A stretch of DNA of 64,000 nt, taken from contig CM021323.1 of NCBI GenBank assembly GCA_010645155.1, positions 923,196-987,195 on the forward strand. The letters run 5' to 3'. Source of the DNA: Tigriopus japonicus. Lineage: Eukaryota; Arthropoda; Copepoda; Harpacticoida; Harpacticidae. Of this stretch, positions 12,354-24,810 are shown piece by piece; position 1 is the first letter of the stretch, and the number at the start of each line of letters is the position of its first letter. The notes under the pieces were generated by a model. The model was not told the origin of the DNA and made no database searches. It was given only the letters and a program-made list of their open reading frames with translations. The position numbers were made by a program, and so were the translations under genes.

Positions 12354-13465
12354 AGAGCTCTATATTAGAAAGAGTACAATCATATCCAACGCCATCTAGT
12401 TCATTCTGCTTGCAACTGCTCGCCGTTCCCAAAAGGATGCACGAGTACCCTCTAAGCTGAACAAATTTTCCAAAATATGAGACCAAGATAGAAACTTTTG
12501 AGAAACTAAGGGGCCTAGAACCCTTATGAAGGGGTCCAAAATGAACTGTTAGTGTGTTTCAAATGAGTTAAGATTGCATTACTTGTAAAATTTGGTTTAA
12601 AACTTTAAAAGACATTAAGAGAATGAAAATCTATCCCCTTGGACATATTGATGCAAGTGGTGATGGCAACAATGTGATTGGAAATGAAATTGCAGGTTTG
12701 CTGAATTCTCTTCCCTCTTGTGCTTGGCTGTCATGGTCATTGCTGAGAAACAGCACAGGGAATTTTCTTCCTCTCTTGACTTCACCCCTGACTGCAATTT
12801 AAACTTGCCCACCTACCCATTGATATGCAAGATCACAGGAGTAGGTGGTGGTGGCCAGCAGGGGAGTCCAGTCAAATGCTTGCTAGCTTCAGATGGCTTG
12901 CCCAGCTTGCCCACTGGCACTTGTTAAGAAGGGAACTGATAGGATTGCTGGGCCGGGCCAGCTTTCTCTCTTCTCTCTCGCTCTCTCTCTCTCTCGCTCT
13001 CTCGCTCTCCACACTGAGCCCAGTGAACAAACAAGGAGGACTTGACTCAAAATTTCAGGGTTGACAGGTGAAGAAAGGAAAACTCAACATTCTCCTCTCT
13101 ATCAATATTCTATCTGAAACATTTTTATGGTAGGAGCCCTGATTGCGAACGTTTTCTCTGAAAAGCATTGATCAGAGTGAGGGGTGAGATATTCATTTTT
13201 CTCTTGGTCTTTTAGGTTTTAAACTTAATTTTACAAGTAATTCAGCTTTGAATCATTTGAAACACACTAATAGGTCATTTTGGACCCCTTCATTAAGGTT
13301 CTAGGCCCTTTACTTTCTCAAAAGTTGTTACCTTGTTCTCATATTTTGGAAAAGTTGTTCAGCTTAGAGGGTACTTTTGCATTGTTTTGGGAACGGCGAG
13401 CAGTTGCGAGCCAAATCAACTAGATGGCGTTGGATATGATTGTACTCTTTCTAATATAGAGCTCT
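12354..13465. mobile_element. non-autonomous element with about 250-bp inverted arms
   Basis: The left arm (12354 to about 12620) begins AGAGCTCTATATTAGAAAG. Its reverse complement forms the right arm (about 13216-13465), including the shared ATCCAACGCCATCTAG block (12383-12398, complement 13421-13436). The arms are clearly related but have diverged by point changes and small indels. The centre is unique sequence with a CT-rich microsatellite and no transposase. The end is itself near-palindromic (TAGAGCTCTA), which blurs the border, and no clear target duplication was found, so the superfamily is left open. Confidence 0.8.
12963..13010. repeat. (CT)n-rich microsatellite
   Basis: A run of CT dinucleotides broken by occasional CG, lying inside the spacer of the long-arm element. 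Confidence 0.9.
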
Positions 13466-13499
13466 AATACTAAGGTCTGTTTCCATGTCTACGCTCTCA

Positions 13500-13710
13500 A
13501 GTTCCTAGCCTTTCAGGATATCCTTGGGAGTGGGTTTTGGCCTCTTTCCAAACCTCATCATCTCACACTTATCCACATTGAAGGTCATTCCATTATTCGA
13601 GGCCCAATCTTCTGCTGAGCTCACTTTGGACTCATTTCTTGTCTTGAGGTTGCAAGAGAATCCCAATAATCTTCAAATCATCTGCAAATTTTAGCATCTT
13701 TGTGGATGTA
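13500..13710 (-). pseudogene. decayed non-LTR reverse transcriptase fragment
   Basis: On the minus strand one frame reads KFADDLKII, a version of the catalytic (Y/F)ADD motif of reverse transcriptases. After a frameshift, another frame reads WASNNGMTFNVDKCEMMRFG, the block that follows the catalytic aspartates in CR1/Jockey-like elements. The two blocks are in the expected order and spacing but need a frame change, and a TGA interrupts the first. The minus-strand frame at 13678-14199 (173 codons) lies just upstream in the same orientation and may derive from the linker of the same element. It was not matched to a domain. Confidence 0.75.
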
Positions 13711-14848
13711 GTCCAATCTAGCCATGAAGGCGCTCTCTTGTGGTTGGTTAACCATTGATGTCTTGTGTGGACTGGTCTTCTCATACTTGATCTTTCTCAA
13801 AATTAGTCTGTCTCTGTATCTTAGGGTTGCCACTTCAATTCCACGTGCTTGTTCTTGTCTAACTGGTGATGTTTCCATTGCTTTTTCCCATTCATTTTCA
13901 TGCTGAATCACCGCACCAAAGTTTGCAGTAGTGACAAGAGAAGACCAATATTCCCTGAACCTTTTTATGAATCCTACGATCCAGTTCTTGTCCATCCATC
14001 TATCCATTGAATGATCTGACAGAGATGAAAGGCTCAAAAGCATGCTGAACAAACACATAAGTGACACAATTGACTTTGAGTAGTTCTCATCAATGGAGAA
14101 TACGATGGTCTTGGATTGGAAGAAAGAAAGAAAGGATGAAGTAAAGCTCTCTTTTTCTTTGAAGGGCCACACACGACCCATCCAAATTTTCTTCCTCAAT
14201 CAGCTTGACTGGATCTCTCTGTCCATTAAAACATGACACTTGCAGATGGCAAGATGACCAGAATGATCGGTAAATCAACAAGGTTTTTAGAGTGACATCT
14301 TCTTCGAAGCTCAATTCACAATGGTCGCACGTTTTTTAAGGTGACCAAATTGATAAGGGTTGGTTCCTAACGTAAATTGACCACTTACTGTATATCCAAC
14401 ATTGAACAAGCCTCTCCAAGAATAGTTCAACGACCACTTTTAAACACTGGCTTAAAATATTAAGTTAAAAGAAGACAAAAAGAACACAATTTCTGTTTTA
14501 AACAAGATAAGAAATGTTGCCCCTCTCATTGAACCTAAAGAACCTCATGTACAAAGAAGCGAAAACTTGACGCTAGCGACAGAAAATTTAAAGCGGCGAG
14601 ACGGCCAAGCTTGAAAAAAACCCAACAAACCAAAACCTCCAGTAAACACACGTTCACTCGGAATCTACAAAGCCTGAAAAATGTATTGGATTCTCATTCA
14701 TAATAGTGCTCGTGTACTCTTTGCTCATTAAGAGTAGTTCTCCCTTCGTTTATGTAATTTCATGTCCATATTCAAGGTCTTGCCGTGTGATTAAACCATC
14801 TAGTCAGCAACTGATCCGTAATTTTTGAGAACTATCATCTTCTCCATT
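13711..14848. other. intergenic, with an unassigned minus-strand open frame
   Basis: The longest frame (13678-14199, minus) encodes a basic, helix-rich stretch of no recognised family, possibly retrotransposon linker. The rest is AT-rich and unassigned. Confidence 0.4.
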
Positions 14849-15962
14849 CAGGGTGGGCATTTGATTTTTGGACATTTTGTCCACCCCTGTCTAAAAGGTG
14901 TCCAAAAGTGTCCAAAAATAAGGCTGTCCAAAAATAGGAGTGTCCAAAAGTGTCCAAAAATAGTAATTCGAAAAATAATGGTTAAAAACATTTTTAGAAT
15001 AACATTCTACAAACTTTCTCTCCAAAATAAACGTCACTTGACGAAATCTAAGCAAGAATAAGTCAATTCAGCATAAGAAACTTACACTTAATACATTAAA
15101 TGAGCCAATACCTTGAAGGCCAAACTGGACATTTGAACTTTCCACTCTTTTCATTTGACCACCGAGCATCGTCCAAAATGTGGGAAAGAATGATCGACTG
15201 AAGGACTGAACGAACAAACGAATGTGAGACTGGGACTACTAATAACACGCTCACACCACAATTCATGTTAAACATGGTATGCGAGTACATTTTAAATTAA
15301 TTGTGTCTTGATTTGTGACAAGTGAAGGTTACTTAGTATTTTGATTTTTATTCCAAAGTTTATCATTGTTGCAAGTGTTTCCCATCCAAGAGGCAAGAAG
15401 TCTTTTGACCTTGACTGTCCAAAAAATGTAAACTATAATAAAGCACACTCAAACTGATATCAGATTGCAATGTGGGTATTATAATGCTTTTGCCAAAGAA
15501 TTAAAGCAGTGTTGTTTTATTATTAAAAAAGACAAGACTCTTGTTTACAGATGAGGAAATAAAATGTAAATCTTGAAACATTTTGAACAGTAAACAAAAC
15601 ATTTAATTTTTTAACAAGTTATCATGGCAAAGTTAATTTCTCCAAGTAATGTTCCCATTAATAGAACTATTTTTGTTTAAGTACACAACCATGCATTCTT
15701 TAGAATTCAATTACTTATGTAATGTAACTGGTTTTTCGTCTGATTTGTACAACTTTCTTTTACGTTTGTTGGACTTTTGGACACTTATGGACATCCTTTG
15801 GGGAATTATGGACATCCTTTGGGGAATTTTGGACACCCTCTGGGGATTTTTGGACACCTTCTGGGTATTTTTGGACACTTTTGGACACTTTTAGACACTT
15901 TTGGACACTTTTGGACACTAGGGTGTCCAAAATGCTCTCGATGTCGAAAAATGCCCACCCTG
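14849..15962. mobile_element. non-autonomous DNA transposon with TGTCCAAAA subterminal arrays
   Basis: The ends are a 14-bp inverted repeat, CAGGGTGGGCATTT at 14849-14862 and its complement at 15949-15962. Just inside the left end are several copies of TGTCCAAAA (about 14889-14962). Just inside the right end the inverse TTTTGGACA is repeated about a dozen times (about 15773-15932), some with a longer unit containing TTTGGGGAATT. Such clusters fit transposase-binding sites of hAT-like elements, and the CAGGG start also fits. No 8-bp target duplication is visible (TCTCCATT against CTTAAGGG), so either it has decayed or the family is different. No transposase frame. Confidence 0.75.
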
Positions 15963-16362
15963 CTTAAGGGTGTGACTGCTTTTCCTTTACAGATCAAATT
16001 TTACTTCATGATTTCCCATTGAATTAATCCAAACAACCAAATTTTATTACACGTAACATGCATTTTTGGGAAACTAAAAGAGAGTATAGGAGAATTAATG
16101 CTTGTTATTACTGAAAATTAGATTTTGTTCCTGTTTAGCTTTATTGAGAAATTCTCTCAGCTACTGTACTTGAGGGTTTCACATGAGTTTGAGGACAGTA
16201 CAACAGATGCTGTTAAGAGTTACATATATAGTTTTTAGACCCAATTTTTTCAGGGCTCTGCAAAAAGCAAAATTAGAATGCACAAGTACCAACTTAAGGC
16301 TAATTTCTGAAGCTCAACAAAAAGCTTTGTATACAAAAAAAATCAAAACATACTTTTCAATG

Positions 16363-16716
16363 GAGGTTGTGAAGAATTGTTTGTTGTCCTCCTCTATTCC
16401 CGCCCCACCAGCCTGCCGCGTAGACATCGCTAAAGGCCAGCCAGCATTGTCCATGCACTTGGGAAGAGACAAAACTTAACATAATTTTAACTATTTCGCA
16501 ATATGTGTGATATTGTACTGATAAATAAGTATCATAATTGTTTACCGATGGAAAAGGACATTGGTTGGTGACATTGTTGGCAAATTTACTTGAAATATTA
16601 GGTAATTTGTCTCTTTCTAAGTGCCTGGACAGTGCTGGCTGGCCTACAGCAATGTCTACGCGGCAGATCTTGGCAGCGTTCATAGCGAAAGACAACAATC
16701 AATTCTTCACAACCTC
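16363..16716. repeat. imperfect inverted repeat with about 110-bp arms
   Basis: The left arm (16363 to about 16478) and right arm (about 16603-16716) are reverse complements with some mismatches, e.g. CCGCGTAGACATCGCTAAAGG on the left against its complement near 16653-16665. The spacer is about 125 bp. It resembles a small foldback/MITE. No coding content or target duplication recognised. Confidence 0.75.
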
Positions 16717-17329
16717 TATATCGTGTGCTTAAACTGGTGCCAGACATATTCGTCATTGTTGATACTTAAGACTGCATAAACCCTTAAGTTGTCAGTTCCC
16801 AAGAACCATGGGAGATTTATGAACTATTTTAGCCATATTTTCTAATTATGGTATTAGTTTTGATCAGCTATTTTTCAGGGATATCAAAAATCGTTAAAAC
16901 ACATCCAAATTGGCTTTTTCGTTTATCCCCAGATTTATTTGCCACTTTCCCCCACTGCCAAAAAAAATTGTCATTGCCTCTGTCCCTGTTTAACCGCTTT
17001 TACTCTTAGAAAGAGTAAACTGCTGTAGAACAATAAATAAAAGGCTAAATTTGTTCTAAAAAGCCTTTGCAAAAAGTGTAATATATTCAACCTAAAACGT
17101 AATTTTGGGCAACCTAATAATGCCATAATTTGCCCAAAAAGTTAACCTAAGATTACTAACTAAACTACTCTGTGTTAGCGCTCGGCGATGCCTCCCTCCC
17201 AAAACTTAATCATGGGCTCACTCAACCTCAGCGAGTTATTTTATTTGGCTGATGCTGTTGTGTGCGCGATCAGTTCTTCTCTCTCAGTTGGTTCTCGCCG
17301 TTCGCTCGCTCACTTTAGAACCGCGAGGT
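16717..17329. other. upstream region of DGCR8
   Basis: AT-rich until about 17160, then abruptly GC-richer just before the DGCR8 start, which suggests the promoter/5' leader lies at about 17160-17329. An in-frame upstream ATG at 17252 exists but has a weaker context (C at -3) than the ATG at 17330. Confidence 0.4.
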
Positions 17330-20300
17330 ATGGCCAGCAAACGCCCCCGAGAGCCCGCCCCCGCTCGCCAACAAGTCCAGGAAGAACCCCACAATAACGG
17401 CGACAACGAAGAAGAAGAGGAAGGCGTGGCCTCGAAGACGCCCAGACTCGACGTGTCGACCGACAAATCGCTCAACGACTACTCCAGTTCGGGTTCTTCG
17501 TCCTCCGATGAAGATGAGGAAGAAGGCGAAGAAGGCGAATCCAGTTCATCCTCGGGCTCCAGTTCCGGATCGAGTTCCGGCGAATCCGACAGCGAAGAAG
17601 CCGCCAGCTCCCCGGTTCCACCCGTCAGCTCCGAATCGGTTCAGCCCATGCCCATGGGCGATTTGAATCTCGACGAGCGTTCCTCGGGTCCGCCCACGTC
17701 TTACGCCCGACAAATCAATAACTTGGGCTTGAATCTGAGCGATACCGAGAGTCAATTCAATTTGGATCCGTTCCTGAACCAAGGACAAGGACCCATGGAC
17801 CCGTGTTGCGTAGCGGAAGAGGGCGAAGAGTCCAGTCCGCATCACGGAGCCGCCGATGTGTGCATTGAGGGCGATCACGACAACGATCTCTCCAGTTTGG
17901 TCTCGGATAACCTCTCGTCCCAACTCTCGTCTCGCGTGGCCAGTCCCAACACGCGCGCTCCATCGCTCGAGGAACTCGAAGAGGAACCTTCCCAATCGAG
18001 GGTCAGTTCGCCTCCGCCTTTGCCTTCGCAGCCGCCTTTGCCCGTGGAATTGGCCACAGAACCGCCCCCGGCTCCTCCTACGCCGGATAAGGCGGACGCG
18101 CGAGAGGAATCCGCGGCCGTGGGTCGACAAAGTAAGGCCATGTCGGATGTGAGTGAGCGTGAGTTTGAAGACCGAGAGGAAAATGAGAACGACGACGACG
18201 ATGATGAGGATGACCTGGACGATGAAGTGCTACACAAGTTACTGGATGAGACCGCGGATTTGGCCAATCAAAAGGAACTTGAGGAGGAAGAGATCGTACC
18301 CAAAGAGGAACGGCAAAGGGTAAGTTTTAATGGCACACACCGTGACTTTTTTGAATAACCTCACAGACGGTGAATCTTGGATCATTTGCAGTCCATTCTG
18401 ATTGAGAAAGGATTAAAGAATAATTTTGACGTTCTACCCAGTGGTTGGATCAAAGTGTGCCACTCATCCGGCTTCCCCGTTTACCTTCATCGTGAATCTC
18501 GCGTCGTTACGTTGAGTCGACCGTATCACATTGGGGCTGGCAGTGCCAGAGTAAGTATTGTACCCTCACCTCCATTTTCCGGAAGTCATTCAATCTTTTT
18601 CGATCGCATTGCAGAAGCATTTTATTCCAGTGGATTCCATCCCTTGTCTAAATTATAAGCGAGGCTTGGAAGAGGAAGGCAAGTTCAAAGAAAAGGCCAA
18701 ATTGGCGGCGGAACAAGGTCAAGTGAGTTGTCCGAATCTGCCGCAAGCCAAAATTGAAACTCAAAAAGAGGCCGCTCAAACCAATTCCGTGAGTCCGGAC
18801 GAATTCAAGCAATATTGCAGTAGCTTATTCCAGTTCAAAGAGATCAGCATTAAACGGTTCAAGTGAGTTAAACGATACCTGCAATGAACCGTCTCTTACA
18901 CAAGAGCTATGACACCAAATGCTGTTGGATCTATTTTAGGTCCTGGACCGAGCGACGAAGATACATGAAGCAAACCTCTCGGAAACAGCTTCAAAAGGCC
19001 ATTGATGCAACCAAAGAAGCCGAGGCAGAGGCTGAAGCTGAGAAATTGACCGAATCTAGTACGGGCAATGCTAAAGGTACCAAAAAGAAAACGCAGACAC
19101 GACCAACCTTGCCCTCCGGAACAGCCATCATCTCAATACCGGTGGTGGAACTCGAGAAAGTCGAAAACCAATCGGAGGTAAGGTCATCCATAGACGTCTC
19201 TAGATAGATTTTCAGGGGTTTATGGGTCATCTAAGGCTGTCACGGTCAATCTGTTTTGAGCTTTTCTTTTATTGCGACTCCAGGACACGGCCTTAAATCA
19301 TCGAGTGGTAAAAAAGACCAAAAAGGATTGGCTCTTGAACCCCCAAGGCAAATCGTACGTTTGCATTTTACACGAATACATTCAACAAAGTTTGAGAACT
19401 CAGCCGCATTACTCGTATTGTGAAGCTCAGTCATCCACCACGCCATACCAGTAAGTTTCAATCTGATCCGCTTAATTGTACTATATAACAGTTCAGACGA
19501 CTGCAAAGTGATTGTTTTTTTTTCATCAGATGCACCGTGAATATCAACGGAATCGAATATGGAACGGGCGTGGGTGCCTCCAAAAAAACTGCCAAAGGAG
19601 AAGCAGCCAAGAAAACGCTTGAAATTCTCATCCCGGACATTATTAATAAGATTGAAAAGACCAAAACAACGCCCAAGGATCACTCGGACTTAGAGTTCTT
19701 CGACGACATTCGAGTGGACGATCCTAGAGTGTCTGACTTGTGCAATAAAGCCAGCGAGCCATCTCCCTATGGGATCCTTACCACTTGTTTGCAACGAAAT
19801 TATGCTCTGGGTGACACAAACATCCACATGGAGTTAAAACCCATGCGATTTCAGAAGAACGAGTTCATCATGCGAGTCAATAATCGAGAGGTCAGCGTTG
19901 TGTGTCGAACCAAAAAAGATGGCAAGCAATTGGCCGCTCAAAAGCTCCTTCAACTTCTCCACCCAAATGTGACCTCTTGGGGAGCTCTCCTTAGATTGTA
20001 CGGAAGTCGATCAGCAGCATATTTAAAAGCTAAACGCGAAAGGGAGACCGAGGTAAGTATTACTACATCTGGCTATAATCATTTAATTCAAGATAAACTA
20101 TTGAATCAATGAAACTCAAAACCAATCCCGAGATAAAGCAAAATATTATAGGGCAAAGATGCATAAAGCTCTGGATTGGGGTTGTTTTGGGTGTGTTTCA
20201 TTTCTGCTAAAAGCTGCCATAGAAGCTTCGAGTGATAATTGCTTTTTACGGAATATTGAAATTTTTAATGCTGCCTCAGTGTTTTTTAACAAAAAAGTTT

Positions 20301-20607
20301 CTAGCAGTGTGCATCGCCTAAAATATAAAAAATTGGCACTTTTTTTTGCTAACGTTTCTTTGATGATTGGTCTGAAAACTAATTCCTTTTCTTATAGATC
20401 ACTGGTTTGCAATCTCGAAATTCATCGCGTCCCATGCCTAGTTTGGCCATATTGGAGAAGTTGAAAGAAGAAATGAGAAGCATTGCTCAACGGAAGAAAG
20501 AAATGCCTAATAGTGAAAACAATGTGGGCAAATTCTTGCCTCCAATTGGTTCCCTCGATGTTCCCATCGCATTACCCAATTCAGAATTGAGTCGAATCGC
20601 TCTTTAA
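17330..20607 (+). CDS. DGCR8: DGCR8/Pasha, Microprocessor RNA-binding subunit
   Basis: Seven exons join in phase: 17330-18319, 18392-18550, 18615-18862, 18940-19177, 19284-19450, 19530-20052, 20398-20607; about 844 residues. It is the nuclear partner of Drosha that recognises primary microRNAs. Residues 1-330 are acidic and serine-rich. The central Rhed domain (about 331-430) begins with a WW-like PSGWIKVCHSSGFPVYLHRE block and holds the IPCL motif; its Pro393-Cys394 corresponds to the cysteine that ligates haem in the family. Two double-stranded RNA-binding domains follow (about 560-640, with GASKKTAKGEAAKKTLE, and about 672-740), then a C-terminal helix at about 785-805 of the type that binds Drosha. 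The start at 17330 (GGTATGG) is preferred over an in-frame ATG at 17252. AATAAA lies at 20814-20819. Slightly longer than the human protein, mainly from the N-terminus. Confidence 0.96.
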
Positions 20608-21084
20608 ACTGATTCAAGAGCAAAATATTTTCTATTCCTTTGTTCAATTCAGAGATCCCTTTTAATGCAACAATCTAGCAAAAGCTACCCCATGAATCAA
20701 AGACACTACTTTTCAGCTTTACCAGAATCGGTAGAGAAATGATGTTTCCCGTCAAATTCAATTGACACACAGGTAGCAGCATAAAGGAACTAAGCTTTTT
20801 TTTAACATTTCTCAATAAATTTCCGCCCGCAATTTATCAGCTCACCTGTTAGGAATTATTTTTAACCCTCATTCCGTTTCTTAGGACTTGGAATAACATC
20901 GGTTATCGAATCGTTCAGGCGTCTACTAAATCGAATGACAAATGAAACTCTGGGACCTGGGAATTTTAAAGTTGTGCTTATTTCAACATCACCTAAATGA
21001 TAAGATTACTCCTCACTAGCTTATGAACTAAACTAGTTCCAAGAATATTGTAATTTTTATTCAATACTAAAAACAAGGTGGACT
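20608..21084. other. convergent 3' ends of DGCR8 and MCM9
   Basis: About 480 bp between two stop codons. AATAAA at 20814-20819 serves DGCR8 (+). The complement of AATAAA at 21056-21061, just 24 bp past the MCM9 stop, can serve MCM9 (-). No other feature. Confidence 0.7.
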
Positions 21085-24000
21085 TTAAATGATAATGAAA
21101 TCAAAATCATCTACATCTTCATCATTGGGATCATAATAAATTGATCTAGGATTAAAAGGGCCACTTTTGGCAACCTTTGGTGAATCAAGGACCTCTGGAG
21201 ATATTGAGATTACCCGAGAGAGATTACCTCTGGAGCATTTTGAGACACCCTTGGGTGAACCAACAAGATTATTTGCTTTAGAGTTTGATCCAATAAGTTC
21301 AGATCGGACTTGAGGCTCAAGTTTTGACAATTGCCTATCAATTTTGGAAGCAATAAACGAAGACAGGCTTCGATCCGATTGCGAGCCAAAGTCGAGAACA
21401 TCCAACTCGTCCACATCTTCATTGCAATTAAAAATTTGAGTGATCTGAACCTTGGGTTTCTGAGATGTAGTTAGTTCATTTTTGTCCAAGATAACCGTCG
21501 TCGCCTCTTTGATTGAGACTTCTGGAGATGATTTTTCGATCTCAGAAATAGAGTTTTTAGATTGAACCAAAGTTAATGCCGATGAACACTTCAGTGAATG
21601 CCTATTAGGTTCTTGAGAAGCCAAAGAATAGAGGTTGTTAGGTGATTCTGCACTCCTTGCTATAATCACACTCTCGTCAATGTCCAACGTCGAGATTTCA
21701 CGTTCCAATGGAAGTTGAGTAGAGGTGTGTGGGGATATGTTAGCTCCGTTCAATGGCGCTTTGACCGAGGCCGTCTCAGGCTCAAATTCGTCCATTGAAG
21801 AACCGGACGAAATGTCGTGTTTTTCCGCTAACGTTGCTCGTTTCCGTTTGAAATTCTCCTTGGAGCACCCTGATCTCTTTCTTTTCGTGGTCCCATCCTT
21901 GCCCTGCTTGCCTTTGAGAGAATTTTTCTTCTGCTTGCTTATGACACAATCGGAGAGTTTACCATAATCAAACTGATTGGTTCTTAATTTTGAGATCACC
22001 TCGGACATCTGATTACTGGGTTTTAGGGGTTGAACTTGGGTGGATGTGCTCATGGGTTTCACAATTGTGCGAGACCGATCGAGTTGGGCAGCTTCTTTCT
22101 CAGCTTGCAAACGATTTAATTCGTTCTTCAAGAGATGTGGGAGGTGCAAACCCTGCAATATCACTTCGGCTTGGGCCTTATATTCTACCAGTGGATCTTC
22201 GGGAAAGGTCGTGTGTAGAGGATTGACCCCTTGCAACAATGAAGATGAAGCTTCAGAAGAAATCTCCAAAAGGATGACGGCATAAATGGCATCCATGATC
22301 TCCACCCGAGATTTTTTCATCAATCGAGCATGACCTTGAGCGAGTCTGGGTGAAAAGAAATGACCTTACTTTGATTAAGAGGGAAATGGTTCATTATTCA
22401 ATGAACCAACCTGATGGCACTCTGAAGCATCCTCACGGTGGTTCTTGCCATGTTTTGATCCTCACCGTTTCTTTGTCTTTGATAATAGCGTGATAGTACT
22501 TCAATGGCATCGTCACTGAGGTCCGGATTATTTCTTTTGCAATAAACAAAGTAAGATTGTAACTTGTCAAAAGCCCAGAGTTCTTTCGTTGCGTTCTCAG
22601 ACAAATCGGACAATGGATCTTTGCCTACAAATCAAACCCTTCATTTGACAATGCACAAAATCGTAAGTTGCCAAAATTGGACTTGGGGTTTACCTTGAAG
22701 GAGATATCCCGAGACTATTTTGTCCCACGTCTCGTTGCGTGCATCCAAGAGCGTGAAGACTAGGTCAAATCTGGACAGTAAAGGTGAGGCGATGCCAACA
22801 TTGACTGTCAGTGGCTCTTCCGAGTCGTACTGGCCTTTCGGATTAGTAGCAGCCAGTACTGAACAACGAGATTGCAATTTACACACCAAACCCGCTTTAG
22901 CCACACTCAGCGATTGTTGTTCCATAGCCTCGTGGATGCTGGTCCGGTCAGCTTCACGGATGGAATTGAACTCATCAATGCAACACACTCCGCCATCGGC
23001 CAGAACTAAGGCACCCGCCTCCAAATGCCATTCACCGGAATCTTTGACGGCTGAGACGGTGAGACCGGCACTCGTGGAGCCAATACCCGTAGTTAGCACG
23101 GACCGAGGCGAGATCTTGGCCGCGTAACGCAACAATTGCGACTTGCCCGTCCCCGGGTCACCGACCATGAGCTGAAAATGACCAGGCACAAAAATTAGCA
23201 CACGTCATGTCGTCATCCAATGGAGTGAATACAGTCTCACCATGTGGGCTTCTCCACGAACCCGCGTTCCACTTTCATCGACTCGCTCGACTCCGCCACA
23301 AAGCACAATGGCTAAGGCCAATTTCACAGCGTAAAGGCCGTACACCTACAAGGTTAGTTCATAAATACTTGAGTATTTAGAGGTATTCAATGTTAAAGTC
23401 CAATGGATTACTTGAGGACAGAACGAGGCCAGGATTTTGTTCCGCCCCGCCAGAGGTGTATGAGCGTGTTCACGCCAGAATTGCTCAAATTCCAGGACTT
23501 GATCCGGGTTCACCAAATGACGCGACTTCTGGTCATTGTTGACCTGAATGAAATTAGCCTTAAGACAAAGTCCAATTTCCGTGCGGCCATCATGGGCACG
23601 ACCCATTTCGTGCCAACGCCGTTTGACCACGCCAATCACGGTCACATCATCTCCTGGTTTACACACGTCTACCAGATCATCCTCTAAAGTGACCCAAATA
23701 CTGCGCGGAATGGTGCCCATGTTGAGATTACTGACTTGCTCCTGAATCTTGATCTCTTGATAGTCCCGGCAAAACTCGGGCTCCATGTCCAAGGCCGCCG
23801 TGAATTGATACGTGTTCCGACAAGCTCGATCGGGATTGGGGCAACTTTGCGGCTTATCAAACTTGTAGAACTGCTCAAAATCCGCCTCCAATTCAAACGA
23901 GAAACCGCACATGCCGCATTGGAAGCGTTTCCGTTTTTCGAGCATCTTGGGCCAACCCGTTTTGATAGCCGTGCCTCGAATACTCAAAAGCAAGCCCACA

Positions 24001-24425
24001 TCCTCGCTCTTGGGCACGGTATCGCGGACAAACTCGCGAAACGGCGGAAGGGCGCTCAATCGCCAATGAACTTGCGGTCGAATCGTGGGTATTTCGGCGG
24101 ATTGAGCCAAGGCTAAGACGCTCTCGGCCACGATTTGATCGCAACGGGCCAGCGTGGATTCGGGATGCAGGAGAATGGCCGTGACCGCTTGACCGCAAAA
24201 ATCGGTGAGCGTGCACGCGTTGAAGCACAGACTGCGATGATGGGCGGAGCCCGTGGGTCTGGCGGCTAGACCTACGCGAGGGTTGGACGCGGTGGACTCG
24301 GAGGCGGAGGGAGCGGCGGGGTTCGGGCGCAACAAATCCAAGAGGCGCTCCCGCCCGGATCCGCGGGTCAGGAAATGGCTGAGCTCGTCTTCCCAAGCGG
24401 GACGAGCGTCGTCCACGGCAGCCAT
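21085..24425 (-). CDS. MCM9: MCM9, DNA helicase of homologous recombination repair
   Basis: Five minus-strand exons join in phase: 24425-23412, 23345-23241, 23171-22694, 22624-22411, 22345-21085; about 1023 residues. MCM9 works with MCM8 in a hexameric helicase for interstrand cross-link and double-strand-break repair. The N-terminal OB region has a C-x2-C...C zinc-binding stretch (about residues 168-204) and the block [12 protein letters not shown]...IPRS. The AAA+ core has Walker [10 protein letters not shown] (about 377-385), Walker B CCIDEFN (Asp439-Glu440), the sensor block ATNPKGQYD and the arginine finger [26 protein letters not shown] and [13 protein letters not shown] fit MCM9 better than MCM8 or MCM2-7. 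The last exon (about 419 residues) is the long, disordered, Ser/Lys-rich tail characteristic of MCM9. The start is GC-rich. Converges on DGCR8. Confidence 0.95.
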
Positions 24426-24810
24426 AATATCAGATAAATAATCTATTTATTGATCTCACTCCCTCCAACATTCATAGTCCCTTTTAACAATTTCAACACA
24501 AGAACATAACACGGACACCTAGCGGCTGAAACTAAAACTAGATTAGTAAACAAAGGCCCTCAACCCAGTTATGATTTCGGCGGGGCTAACATGAGCTTCT
24601 GTAGGCGGGGCCACCAAATATTGGTAAAAAATAATGCCAAAATATGTACTCTTTGTAATTATTTTGGGAAATAATGTGACGAAATTGAATTTTGTGCTAA
24701 TTTTACTAGCACTTTTCTCATTATATGCAGTACAAACTGACCTTTGCCTAATCATCTAAAAGACTTACATTTTAGCTTGGAATAACTGATAAACTAAATA
24801 CATTTGTTAC

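Noticed and set aside
13678..14199. Minus-strand 173-codon frame as a separate gene
   Set aside because: No domain, no splice context, and it abuts a reverse transcriptase relic in the same orientation; more likely part of a decayed element.
17546..18267. Long minus-strand open frames (194 and 130 codons) opposite DGCR8 exon 1
   Set aside because: They are antisense shadows of the GC-rich, serine/acid-biased coding exon; composition explains their length and no family similarity is seen.
22720..23127. Plus-strand 135-codon frame inside MCM9 exon 3
   Set aside because: Antisense shadow of the conserved AAA+ core, which is certain on the minus strand.
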